Source: FEN-1279 sp964400285
GTDB taxonomy: Bacteria > Bacteroidota > Ignavibacteria > Tepidaquicellales > Tepidaquicellaceae
Length of the DNA: 64,000 nucleotides
Direction: 5' to 3'
NCBI GenBank assembly: GCA_964400285.1
Contig: CAYNTK010000009.1
Location: forward strand, 56,417-120,416
Shown one piece after another: positions 37,209 to 45,252 of the stretch. The notes beneath the pieces are model-generated. The model searched no databases and was not told the origin of the DNA. It saw only the letters and a program-made list of their open reading frames with translations. Position numbers and translations under genes: made by a program. Positions within the stretch are counted from its first letter, which is position 1. Each line of letters begins with the position of its first letter.

Positions 37209-37979
37209 TTGTACAAACATTTTTTGAACACAGTAAGTAAAAAAGCTAAAATTGGAAAAAATGTAACTATCGGTGATTATTCCGTTATTAAAGATGATGT
37301 TATAATTGGAGACAATGTTGAAATTGCTTCCAACGTCATTATAGATAATGGAGCAAGAATATCTTCAAATGTAAAAATTCACCATGGAGCAGTTGTGTCA
37401 ACTATACCACAGGATTTAAAATTCAACGGAGAAATTACAACGTTAGAAATTGGTGAAGGGACGATAATTAGAGAATATGCTACTTTAAACCGTGGAACAG
37501 CAGCGAGTAATAAAACCATTATTGGTAAAAATTGCCTTCTTATGGCATATTCACACGTAGCTCATGATTGTATCCTTGGCGATAACGTTATTCTTGCAAA
37601 TAGTGTGAACCTTGGAGGTCACGTAATTATTGGGGATTGGGCAATAATAGGTGGTATAACAGGAATTCATCAATTCGTAAAAATTGGTAAACACGTTATT
37701 GTTTCGACCCATTCAAAAGTTGTAAAAGATGTTCCTCCATACATTACTGCGGGCAACTTGCCTTTAAAATATGAAGGGCTAAATTTAATTGGCTTGAGAA
37801 GACGTGGTTTTTCCAATAGCCAGATTAATAAAATAGATTATGCCTATAATAAAATTTATAAGTCTGGATTGAATATTAGTATGGCAATAAATGAACTCAA
37901 AAAAGAAAATTTGACTGTTGAGCAAAAGGAAATTGTGGAATTTATTGAATTTAGTGAGAGGGGAATAATAACAGGTTAA
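37209..37979 (+). CDS. lpxA: Acyl-ACP:UDP-N-acetylglucosamine O-acyltransferase
   Basis: A 256-residue left-handed beta-helix enzyme that starts lipid A synthesis. Hexapeptide repeats run from residue 14 to about 185. Diagnostic text includes IPQDLKFNGE, IREYATLNRGT and YSHVAHDC with the catalytic His at 119 (E. coli His125). The C-terminal helical part holds GLRRRGFS. The start is TTG at 37209; there is no ATG near the conserved start. The other lpx genes are absent from the window. The CYTH gene follows after 4 bases. Confidence 0.93.
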   Translation: MYKHFLNTVSKKAKIGKNVTIGDYSVIKDDVIIGDNVEIASNVIIDNGARISSNVKIHHGAVVSTIPQDLKFNGEITTLEIGEGTIIREYATLNRGTAASNKTIIGKNCLLMAYSHVAHDCILGDNVILANSVNLGGHVIIGDWAIIGGITGIHQFVKIGKHVIVSTHSKVVKDVPPYITAGNLPLKYEGLNLIGLRRRGFSNSQINKIDYAYNKIYKSGLNISMAINELKKENLTVEQKEIVEFIEFSERGIITG

Positions 37980-37983
37980 TTTT

Positions 37984-38538
37984 ATGCGAAAAAACTATGA
38001 ATTAAAAGTTAAGCTTCATAATTACGATGTCGCAAAATGGAAAGCAGAGAGTTATATACATAGATTTAAGGACAAGCATCACTTTTTTGAAGAGCAAAAA
38101 GATATATACTTTTATAAGGTAAATGGTAGAAGATTAAAACTCAGGATAATAAATAATGAGTGTGGAAACCTTGTATATTATGATAGAAAAGAAAATAGAA
38201 ATAAAAGAGTGTCGAGATTTTTGTTGTCTGATACTAAAAATCCATTTGAACTTGATAAGATTTTAAGAAGGTTCTTTAAAGTTCAACTTATTGTTAGTAA
38301 GAAAAGAGAAATTTTCACGGTTAAGAATTTAAGAATACACCTTGATAAAATTCAAGGCGTTGGTATATTTCTTGAATTTGAGATAATGTATAAATCTTTA
38401 ACCGATGCGAAAACCTTAATGAAAGAGTTGATGAAACATTTTAATATAAAAAGAAATGATTTTATCAAAGAATCTTATTCAGATTTAATTTTAAAAAAGC
38501 AAAAACAAAAAAATGCCATCAACAGTAAAACAAGATGA
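37984..38538 (+). CDS. CYTH-domain protein (triphosphate tunnel metalloenzyme-like)
   Basis: A 184-residue single CYTH domain. The N-terminal signature ExExK is ELKVK at 6-10, so the second Glu is replaced by Lys8. RLKLRI, YYDRKE and a C-terminal HLDKIQGVGIFLEFE follow the family pattern. Relatives include class IV adenylate cyclase and inorganic or thiamine triphosphatases. The changed acidic residue may reduce metal binding, so enzymatic activity is uncertain. The last 26 bases overlap panB. Confidence 0.82.
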   Translation: MRKNYELKVKLHNYDVAKWKAESYIHRFKDKHHFFEEQKDIYFYKVNGRRLKLRIINNECGNLVYYDRKENRNKRVSRFLLSDTKNPFELDKILRRFFKVQLIVSKKREIFTVKNLRIHLDKIQGVGIFLEFEIMYKSLTDAKTLMKELMKHFNIKRNDFIKESYSDLILKKQKQKNAINSKTR

Positions 38539-39337
38539 GTTCAGGCACATAACCACAAAAGTGCTTTATATGATGAAGCAGTCGGGAGAAAAAATCACTA
38601 TGCTTACCGCTTATGATTATCTGACAGGAAGATTTTTAGATGCCGCAGGTATAGAATTAATTTTAGTAGGTGATTCGTTAAGCAATGTCATTCAGGGAAA
38701 CGAAACTACATTACCTGTTACACTTGACCAGATGATTTATCACACGAAAATTGTTAAAAAAGCTGTCGAAAGAGCAATGGTAGTTGCAGATATGACTTTT
38801 ATGAGTTACCAAGTTAGTGTTACTGAAGCCATAGAAAATTGTGGAAGGGTTATGAAAGAAACTGGTTGTGATGCAATTAAAATGGAAGGGGGAAAATATC
38901 TTTCAGAAACCGTTCAGCGTCTCGTTGAAATAGGAATTCCCGTTATGGGACACCTTGGCTTAACACCTCAATCAATTAATAAATTTGGAAGTTATAAAAC
39001 CCGAGGAACCGATAAAGACGAAGCCCAGCAAATTTTTGACGATGCAATAGCTCTCGAAAGAGCGGGTTGCTTTTCTATAGTGCTGGAAAAGATTCCCGCT
39101 GCTCTTGGAAAGAAAATTTCTAAAGCACTCGGAATTCCAACTATTGGAATTGGTGCAGGTCCATATTGCGATGGGCAGGTGCTGGTTACTCACGATATGC
39201 TTGGAATGATTGAAGAATTTAAACCCCGTTTTGTCAGAAAATATATGAATCTTGCTTCGGATATGAAAAATGCTTTCAGACGATATATTAAAGATGTTAA
39301 AGAAGAAAAATTTCCGACAAAGGACGAAAGCTACTAA
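38513..39337 (+). CDS. panB: 3-methyl-2-oxobutanoate hydroxymethyltransferase
   Basis: A 274-residue TIM-barrel enzyme that makes ketopantoate for pantothenate and CoA. Conserved segments are MLTAYDYLTGRF, LVGDSLSNVIQGNETTLPVTLDQM (metal-binding Asp), KMEGG, GHLGLTPQS and GIGAGPYCDGQVLV. The start ATG lies inside the end of the CYTH gene (26 bases overlap). panC and panD are not in the window. Confidence 0.95.
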   Translation: MPSTVKQDEFRHITTKVLYMMKQSGEKITMLTAYDYLTGRFLDAAGIELILVGDSLSNVIQGNETTLPVTLDQMIYHTKIVKKAVERAMVVADMTFMSYQVSVTEAIENCGRVMKETGCDAIKMEGGKYLSETVQRLVEIGIPVMGHLGLTPQSINKFGSYKTRGTDKDEAQQIFDDAIALERAGCFSIVLEKIPAALGKKISKALGIPTIGIGAGPYCDGQVLVTHDMLGMIEEFKPRFVRKYMNLASDMKNAFRRYIKDVKEEKFPTKDESY

Positions 39338-39418
39338 TTTAATAAAATTTTTAAATCAAATATATTATTTTCTTTTTTTCCTGTTCGTAATAAGCAGGTA
39401 TTTTCAATTTTCTAAAAT

Positions 39419-40243
39419 ATGGAAGTTTTAAATCGTGAACTTTTTCAAATTGGCGGAACTCACATTACAATTTTTTCTTTGATTGTTTTCGCTTTTATAA
39501 TTCTAATAACAATTGCTATTTCGATAGGAATAAGGAAACTATTATTAAAAAGAATTTTTCCTCGTTATAAAATTGCTCCCGGTATTGCTAAAGCGTATTC
39601 ACGAATAATCTATTATGTAATATTTGTATCGGGATTTCTTATTGCGATTAATTCGACGGGAATTAACATTTCTATTCTGTTTGCGGGTGGAGCTGCACTG
39701 CTTGTGGGAATTGGTTTTGGGATACAGAATATCGTTAATAATTGGATAAGCGGACTAATACTTTTATTCGAAAGACCTATTAAAGAAGGCGATTTCATAG
39801 AGGTTGACGGAATCCTTGGCACCGTCAATTCTATCTCTGCACGCAGTACACGAATAAAAACAAATTCCGATGTAATGATTATTGTTCCAAACTCAAAGTT
39901 TCTCGAAAATAAAATTATAAATAGAAGCTATATCGAAAAAACTTGGATTGATATACCGGTAAATGTAGCTTATAATTCTGACTTTAAAAAGGTCTCAGAA
40001 ATTCTTATTAAGATTGCAAAATCTCACCCTAAAGTTTTAAAGGAAACCGAACCCTCTGTCAGCATTTCGGAATTCGATGAAAGTTTTATGAGAGTTAAAC
40101 TCTGGGTTTATATTTCGGAAAATAAACTCTTTGGCGTTATTCGTTCCGATATTTTGAAAATGATTCTGGAAGAATTTAAAAAAGAAGGAATAGAATTTCC
40201 AAGAGCCATCACAGATGTAGAAATTAAAAAATTAGGAAGATAA
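39419..40243 (+). CDS. MscS-family mechanosensitive channel
   Basis: A 274-residue inner-membrane channel with three N-terminal spans. The pore helix and beta domain carry AGGAALLVGIGFGIQNIVNNWISG followed by FERPIKEGDFIEV and VPNSKFLE. The C-terminal alpha/beta domain is complete. It releases solutes under hypo-osmotic shock. It is preceded by 81 bases without a clear terminator after panB. Confidence 0.92.
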   Translation: MEVLNRELFQIGGTHITIFSLIVFAFIILITIAISIGIRKLLLKRIFPRYKIAPGIAKAYSRIIYYVIFVSGFLIAINSTGINISILFAGGAALLVGIGFGIQNIVNNWISGLILLFERPIKEGDFIEVDGILGTVNSISARSTRIKTNSDVMIIVPNSKFLENKIINRSYIEKTWIDIPVNVAYNSDFKKVSEILIKIAKSHPKVLKETEPSVSISEFDESFMRVKLWVYISENKLFGVIRSDILKMILEEFKKEGIEFPRAITDVEIKKLGR

Positions 40244-40287
40244 AAATTGAAAGTTATAGTGTAAAACAATAAAAAAAAATAACACTA

Positions 40288-40821
40288 ATGGATAAAAGAA
40301 TATCCATAGTTATAGGCGATATCACAAATCAGGAAACCGATGCCATCGTAAACGCTGCAAATACAAGCCTTCTCGGCGGAGGTGGAGTTGACGGTGCTAT
40401 TCACCGTGCAGCGGGGCGAGAACTCCTTGAAGAGTGCAAAACACTTGGTGGTTGCCCCACAGGTGAAGCTAAAATCACAAAAGGTTATAATCTTAAAGCT
40501 AAATATATTATTCATACCGTTGGACCCGTTTGGAATGGAGGAAAATATCGCGAAGAAGAAAAGCTTGCTAATTGTTACAAAAACTCTCTTTCGCTTGCAA
40601 TAAAAAATAAAATAACAACGATATCTTTTCCCTCAATCAGCACAGGTGCTTATGGATATCCTGTCGATAAAGCTTCCACTATAGCTCTACGGGAAATAAA
40701 TAATTTTTTAAAAAACGATAATTTCTTGCAAAGTGTGGTAATAGTTTGCTTTGATAGAAACACATTTGATTCTTATTGTAATTCCCAAATACATTTATCT
40801 AAAGCACAGAATAAAAAATAG
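40288..40821 (+). CDS. Macrodomain protein (ADP-ribose/O-acetyl-ADP-ribose hydrolase type)
   Basis: A 177-residue macrodomain of the YmdB/MacroD class. GDITNQETDAIVNAANTSLLGGGGVDGAIH contains the catalytic-loop Asn and Asp, and FPSISTGAYGYP is the second ADP-ribose loop. The expected activity is removal of ADP-ribose from acidic residues or hydrolysis of O-acetyl-ADP-ribose in the cytoplasm. It precedes a metallophosphoesterase gene by 51 bases. Confidence 0.92.
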   Translation: MDKRISIVIGDITNQETDAIVNAANTSLLGGGGVDGAIHRAAGRELLEECKTLGGCPTGEAKITKGYNLKAKYIIHTVGPVWNGGKYREEEKLANCYKNSLSLAIKNKITTISFPSISTGAYGYPVDKASTIALREINNFLKNDNFLQSVVIVCFDRNTFDSYCNSQIHLSKAQNKK

Positions 40822-40872
40822 TTTCCTTTTTCTAATCTTGTTTTAAAAAGTTTTTCTTTTTAAATTTTAATA

Positions 40873-41526
40873 ATGATTAACGGAGATTACATCGGAGTTA
40901 TTGGAGACATTCACGGTTGCATAAAAACACTTCAGTCAGTTTATAAAAAATTAATTAATGAAACGGAAGAAATTTATACTGTTGGTGATTTAATCGACCG
41001 TGGACCCTCTTCAAAAGGAGTAATTCAGTTTTGTATAGAAAATAATATTAAATTTACTAAAGGTAATCACGAAGATATGCTAATAGATGCAATAGAGCAT
41101 CCAAGTGAGAACAATATTTTCATACACTATCGCAATGGCGGAACAAAAACAGCAAAGTCTTATATAGACAAATCCGAAATAGATAATTACACAGAATATT
41201 TCGATGCAGTAAAATCTTCAGGTCATTTTGAATACTTAAAACACCTGCCACTAACTTATGAGTTTCCCAAAGTTATTATTTCTCACGCAGGCATTGTCGA
41301 GGGCGGAGACAGGGAAACTATATTATGGAACAAAACCATTCCCCTCCAGCAGCTCGATAAACTCCAAATCATCGGACACACCCCTTACAGAGACTATCTC
41401 TATTACGAAGATTATTTTATCAATATAGATACCGGCTGTGTCTATGACAATAAACTCACCGGCGTTGTAATAGATATCCACACGGGAAAATTGATTAAAT
41501 CTTTTGAAGAGTACTGCAAAGACTAA
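40873..41526 (+). CDS. Metallophosphoesterase (PPP-type serine/threonine phosphatase or ApaH-like)
   Basis: A 217-residue calcineurin-like enzyme with Asp12-x-His14 (GDIHGC), Asp39 and Asp42 (GDLIDRGP), Asn65-His66 (GNHED), then HAGIV and GHTPY. All metal ligands are present. Length and motifs fit bacterial PPP phosphatases (PrpE/lambda phosphatase type) or diadenosine tetraphosphatases; the sequence alone does not separate them. A role next to the macrodomain gene in nucleotide or protein-modification turnover is only contextual. Confidence 0.87.
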   Translation: MINGDYIGVIGDIHGCIKTLQSVYKKLINETEEIYTVGDLIDRGPSSKGVIQFCIENNIKFTKGNHEDMLIDAIEHPSENNIFIHYRNGGTKTAKSYIDKSEIDNYTEYFDAVKSSGHFEYLKHLPLTYEFPKVIISHAGIVEGGDRETILWNKTIPLQQLDKLQIIGHTPYRDYLYYEDYFINIDTGCVYDNKLTGVVIDIHTGKLIKSFEEYCKD

Positions 41527-41832
41527 GTTAATTCTGAATTACGAGTTATAAATACTGTCCCAATAAATCAGTCCCATATTAAAAAACGGGATGTAAAAAA
41601 CACGGATGCAAAAAACACAAATGTTAAATTAAGAGCGTTGCTACAGATGGCTCTTTAAAGCCTAAACAGATTTATTTCTTTACGAAGCCATGCTTCGTAA
41701 TGAGGAGGAATTGTGAAAAGAAAAAAATTCACAAAACAGGTAATTTAAATATTGCTAAATAATTTTAATAGATTTCGTGCATGATCATTACCGAATGAAG
41801 GGGTGAGAGGGGTTTATTTTAAAATGAAAATA
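41527..41832. other. Intergenic region with a hairpin and a mini-ORF carrying a strong ribosome site
   Basis: This 306-base gap separates two convergent genes. It holds near-direct repeats of AAAAAACAC (41594-41622) and a perfect 8-bp hairpin TTACGAAG-CCATG-CTTCGTAA (41680-41700). The hairpin is followed at once by GAGGAGG and a short open frame from GTG 41713 to TAA 41746. That frame would code for a very basic 11-residue peptide. I see no conserved gene. The hairpin plus GAGGAGG unit looks like a dispersed repeat. Confidence 0.45.
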
Positions 41833-43287
41833 TTACGGCTTCACCACCTCCCTCTTATACTCTCCGTTTGCAAGATTCAGCACGGTCAGGTATGCGAGGC
41901 GTGTGATTTTTTCGAATAAATTTTGATTCAGCGTTTCGGGTAAATCTGAAGCAAGATGCAAATGGTCGTAGCTATTTGTTGTTACGAAATAAAGACACGG
42001 AATCCCTTTCAAGTGAAAAGGTGTAGCATCCGCTCCGCCGCCATTCCAGGTGTTGAGAGTCATTTGCTTTACAAAAAGAGAATCGAGCGAGCGGGTTACC
42101 TGCCAGAGTTCTGGAGCGCTTTTTCCGTTTCCTATTCGGATACTGTCGCCGTATCCTACGCAATCCATATTTAACATAGCTGTAACTTTTTCGAGCGGGA
42201 CAGGGGAATTTTCCACGAAGTTTGTTGCTCCCTGTAAGCCGGATTCTTCATTCGAAAAAAGCACAAAAATAATGGAGCGTTTTGGTTTAATTTTATTATG
42301 AACGAAAGCACGTGCAATTTCCAGAACAGCCGAAGAGCCTGAAGCGTTATCGTTTGCACCGGGAAAATAAATTTCATCTGCCTGACCGCCTACGTGGTCG
42401 AGGTGAGCACCGAGAATAATATATTCATCCGTTTCTCCTTCGAGCATACCCACAACATTCATCGTGTTTCTTTCGAGTTCGTATTTTGCGTTTATATTCA
42501 ATTCGGCTTCGATTTTTAAGTCAAGCGGTTTAGGAGTCTTGAAAGAATCGATTTCGGTTTGCAGTTCTTTTAAAGTATATGGAGAATTTTTCAGAAGTTC
42601 ATTTGCAACTTCGATATCTATTTGAAGCATAGGGAAATTTTCGATATAAATTCCTTCTCCATCCATTACGCTACCGATTGGCTTTTGAGGATTTTCATCA
42701 TTTGGTTTAGAAACAAAAAGTATTGCGAGTGCGCCTTTTTCTGATGCGATTTTTTCCCTGTAGCGGATAGACGCACTCCAGTTGCTATCGCCGAGTTTCC
42801 AAGCAGGAACTTGCTTAAACATCAAAACGATTTTCCCTTTAACATCGAAATTTTCATAATCATTATAGCCGTTTTCCGAGAATCCGTATCCGCAGAAAAC
42901 TACGGGTGCGGTGAATTTTCCCGAGCCTGTAAATCCACGGCAGACAAAGTCTTTTCCAAGTTTGAATTCTTTTTGTGTTTTACCGTTTTCGACAAGGTTG
43001 AATTTGCAGGGTGCAATAATTTCGTTATATTCGATTTTAAAATTCTGAAAATAATTTTTATTTCCGAGAGGTTTTAATCCAAGTTTTGAAAATTCATTTG
43101 CAATAAAATCAGCGGCTTTATAATACCCAATGCTTCCGCTTAGTCGTCCCTGTAGTTCTTTTGATGCGAGGTGAGTATTTGTTAACATAAGATTTGTTTT
43201 TGAAATAAAAGATACTCCCGTTGTATCCTGCGGATAACTGCTTTGACAAAAAAATATAATGGCAACAAATAAATAAATTGTTTTCAT
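41833..43287 (-). CDS. Secreted M28 metallopeptidase with inserted PA domain
   Basis: A 484-residue exported aminopeptidase-like protein with a signal peptide (about 1-20). A protease-associated domain (about 110-260) is inserted before the M28 catalytic core. Zinc ligands are visible: His295-x-Asp297 (GAHLDH), Asp313 (GANDNASG), Glu347/Glu348 (NEES), Asp375 (NMDCVG) and His444 (HLHLASD). It is noticeably more GC-rich by eye than its neighbours. It is divergent from aat across 53 bases. Confidence 0.92.
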   Translation of the reverse strand: MKTIYLFVAIIFFCQSSYPQDTTGVSFISKTNLMLTNTHLASKELQGRLSGSIGYYKAADFIANEFSKLGLKPLGNKNYFQNFKIEYNEIIAPCKFNLVENGKTQKEFKLGKDFVCRGFTGSGKFTAPVVFCGYGFSENGYNDYENFDVKGKIVLMFKQVPAWKLGDSNWSASIRYREKIASEKGALAILFVSKPNDENPQKPIGSVMDGEGIYIENFPMLQIDIEVANELLKNSPYTLKELQTEIDSFKTPKPLDLKIEAELNINAKYELERNTMNVVGMLEGETDEYIILGAHLDHVGGQADEIYFPGANDNASGSSAVLEIARAFVHNKIKPKRSIIFVLFSNEESGLQGATNFVENSPVPLEKVTAMLNMDCVGYGDSIRIGNGKSAPELWQVTRSLDSLFVKQMTLNTWNGGGADATPFHLKGIPCLYFVTTNSYDHLHLASDLPETLNQNLFEKITRLAYLTVLNLANGEYKREVVKP

Positions 43288-43340
43288 AAATTTGGATTTA
43301 CTGCAAAATAAATTATTTATATTTTAACAACAATATTAAT

Positions 43341-43952
43341 ATGAAAGATATTCCCAAGAAAATATATTCACTTTCACCAGTCGAAGTCTTGAACGGGTAT
43401 GCAAACGGATTTTTTCCGATGGGCGATTCGGATGAGACAATAGATTGGTATGAAGCCGACCCACGTGCTATTTTGAAAATCAAAAATCCCGATGACCGAT
43501 TAAAAATTTCACGCTCATTAAAACAGATTTTGAAAAAAAATTTTTTGGAAATAAAAATCGACACCGCATTTTTCGAAGTTATAAAAAGATGTTCCGAAAG
43601 AGTAGAAACATGGATAAATAAAATTATAATCGAAGTTTACTCCGAACTATTCGAGCAGGGATATGCACATAGTGTAGAAGCTTGGAAGGATGGTAAACTC
43701 GCGGGAGGCTTATATGGAGTAGCATTACGCGGTGCATTTTTCGGGGAGTCGATGTTCCACTTACTTCCAAACGCTTCTAAAGTATGTGTAGTAAAACTTT
43801 ATGAACTGCTAAAGTTAAACAGATTTAAACTTTTTGACATACAAATGATGACTCCCGTGTTCAAATCTTTCGGAGCAGTGCATATATCTAAAGATGAATA
43901 CCTGCAAGAACTGAAAGAAGCAATGAAAGTAACAAGAAAGTTTGAATATTAA
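43341..43952 (+). CDS. aat: Leucyl/phenylalanyl-tRNA-protein transferase
   Basis: A 203-residue enzyme that adds Leu or Phe to proteins with N-terminal Lys or Arg, marking them for the ClpS/ClpAP N-degron pathway. Family text is clear: YANGFFPMGDSDETIDWYEADPRAI, then AHSVEAWKDGKLAGGLYGVALRGAFFGESMFH, and FKLFDIQMMTP. Full length for the short form. Single gene. Confidence 0.93.
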   Translation: MKDIPKKIYSLSPVEVLNGYANGFFPMGDSDETIDWYEADPRAILKIKNPDDRLKISRSLKQILKKNFLEIKIDTAFFEVIKRCSERVETWINKIIIEVYSELFEQGYAHSVEAWKDGKLAGGLYGVALRGAFFGESMFHLLPNASKVCVVKLYELLKLNRFKLFDIQMMTPVFKSFGAVHISKDEYLQELKEAMKVTRKFEY

Positions 43953-44255
43953 TTGCATTAAAAGTTAGAGATATTAAAGTTATTTTAGATAATTGTTTAA
44001 AACTATAACGTACGTAAAGGATTAGAAAGAACTTGAAAAATTACTATAAGATAAAAAAATAGGAGAATTTTAAAATCCGACGCTATAAATGATGGTCATT
44101 TGAAAATACCGCTTAAAAAATAGCTCTTAAAGAAAAACTCGATTATCTCTGACTTCAAATGGAATTCAAATATAAAATAAGAACATAAAAATTATTAAAT
44201 GATGACTGTTCCCTTATGCGACAGGACTTTGGGAACGAGGAGAAAAATTTAAAAA
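43953..44255. other. Intergenic region, AT-rich, with one long-loop inverted repeat
   Basis: These 303 bases show no coding frame of note. The only structure I see is GTTCCC (44208-44213) facing GGGAAC (44231-44236) with a 17-base loop, just upstream of the DUF3127 gene. The right arm GGGAACGAG is identical to the right arm of the trxA terminator. A regulatory role is possible but unsupported. Confidence 0.4.
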
Positions 44256-44606
44256 ATGAATATTAAAGGCAAACTTTATCAGGTTTATCCAACCAAGCAA
44301 GTTACAGGAACTTTCCAAAAACGAGAGTTTATTTTGGAGTATTTAGACAATCCTAAATATCCACAATATATAAAGTTCGATTTAGCTCAGGACAATTGTG
44401 TATTAATTGACCAATTTAATGTAGGTGATATGCTGGATGTGTATTTTGATTTAACGGGGAGACCGTGGACAAATCCACAGGGTGAAACGGTTTATTTTAA
44501 CTCTTTGCGTGTTTGGAAAATTGAAAAAGCCGATGAGTCAGATCACGGAAAAGAAATCGGAGATTTTATACCGCCAGAAGTAGATGATTTTGAAACACCA
44601 TTTTAA
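44256..44606 (+). CDS. DUF3127 family protein (OB-fold-like)
   Basis: A 116-residue protein matching DUF3127: GKLYQVYPTKQVTGTFQKREFIL, then FNVGDMLDVYFDLTGRPW and an acidic C-terminal tail. The family is common in Bacteroidota and resembles single-stranded DNA-binding OB folds; function is not established. GAGGAG lies 14 bases before the ATG, inside the end of the inverted repeat region. Confidence 0.85.
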   Translation: MNIKGKLYQVYPTKQVTGTFQKREFILEYLDNPKYPQYIKFDLAQDNCVLIDQFNVGDMLDVYFDLTGRPWTNPQGETVYFNSLRVWKIEKADESDHGKEIGDFIPPEVDDFETPF

Positions 44607-44613
44607 GAGCGGT

Positions 44614-44654
44614 AAAAAGTAAAAGGTAGAAAGTATAAGGTATAAAGTATAAAG
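44614..44654. repeat. Short degenerate A/G/T tandem repeat
   Basis: A string of imperfect AAAGTA(T)AAGGTA units fills most of the gap between the DUF3127 gene and the convergent membrane-protein gene. It is low-complexity and has no obvious function. Confidence 0.4.
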
Positions 44655-44662
44655 CTTTTCTT

Positions 44663-45109
44663 CTACTTTAAACTTTTCAATTTGCTATAATCATCCCTTT
44701 TTGGGAAGTTTAATATCATAATAAATACAGCAACTAAAAAACCTGCAGTAGCATAAATGACATTTTGATTAACGAATAAATTAGTAACAAGACAGAAAAG
44801 CCCACCGAAATCACACATTGCAAAAGAGATTATATGTGCGTTAAAATATTTGTTCCTAAAATTTTTTTCGTTTATACCTTTCATAAAGAAATTTTTTAGT
44901 AAAACAGAAGAAATGCAAAACAGACAGCAAATGATAAAAGATAGTATATTGAACATTGCGAGTTCTTCGTTAATATAATTTTCTGAGACAAGAAGTCCCA
45001 TTCCGTAAACAAAAAGCAAGCCGATAATAATAGCAATACCCAGAATTCTAACCCTTCTCGAAATGTAAACTATGTCAATTTCTTTAACTAAATTACCTTT
45101 ATTTTCCAT
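44663..45109 (-). CDS. Four-span membrane protein, unknown
   Basis: A 148-residue protein. A short hydrophilic N-terminus is followed by four hydrophobic segments (about 19-41, 49-71, 88-108 and 113-135), the second containing four Cys residues, and a basic C-terminus. No family is recognised. It is a single gene between DUF3127 and ruvB. Confidence 0.6.
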   Translation of the reverse strand: MENKGNLVKEIDIVYISRRVRILGIAIIIGLLFVYGMGLLVSENYINEELAMFNILSFIICCLFCISSVLLKNFFMKGINEKNFRNKYFNAHIISFAMCDFGGLFCLVTNLFVNQNVIYATAGFLVAVFIMILNFPKRDDYSKLKSLK

Positions 45110-45252
45110 ATTTTATAATTGTTTTGTTTGTATTCAAAAGTAATAATATTTTAAGTTAGATATTATGTAATAAAGGGTCAATATAAGCACCTGACAGTAA
45201 GCAGTATTTTTAACTTTTTACCTCGAAAATATTTTTATATTTTATTAGAAGA

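Noticed and set aside
41594..41652. Small RNA or tRNA remnant in the 41.6 kb gap
   Set aside because: No cloverleaf, no T-loop GGTTCRA sequence and no conserved RNA fold could be found by eye.
41956..42301. Several overlapping open frames on the plus strand inside the M28 peptidase gene
   Set aside because: They lie antisense to a complete gene with all zinc ligands, have no start signals and show no protein-like motifs.
44208..44260. Riboswitch upstream of the DUF3127 gene
   Set aside because: Only one weak inverted repeat is present, without the conserved core of any riboswitch class I know.
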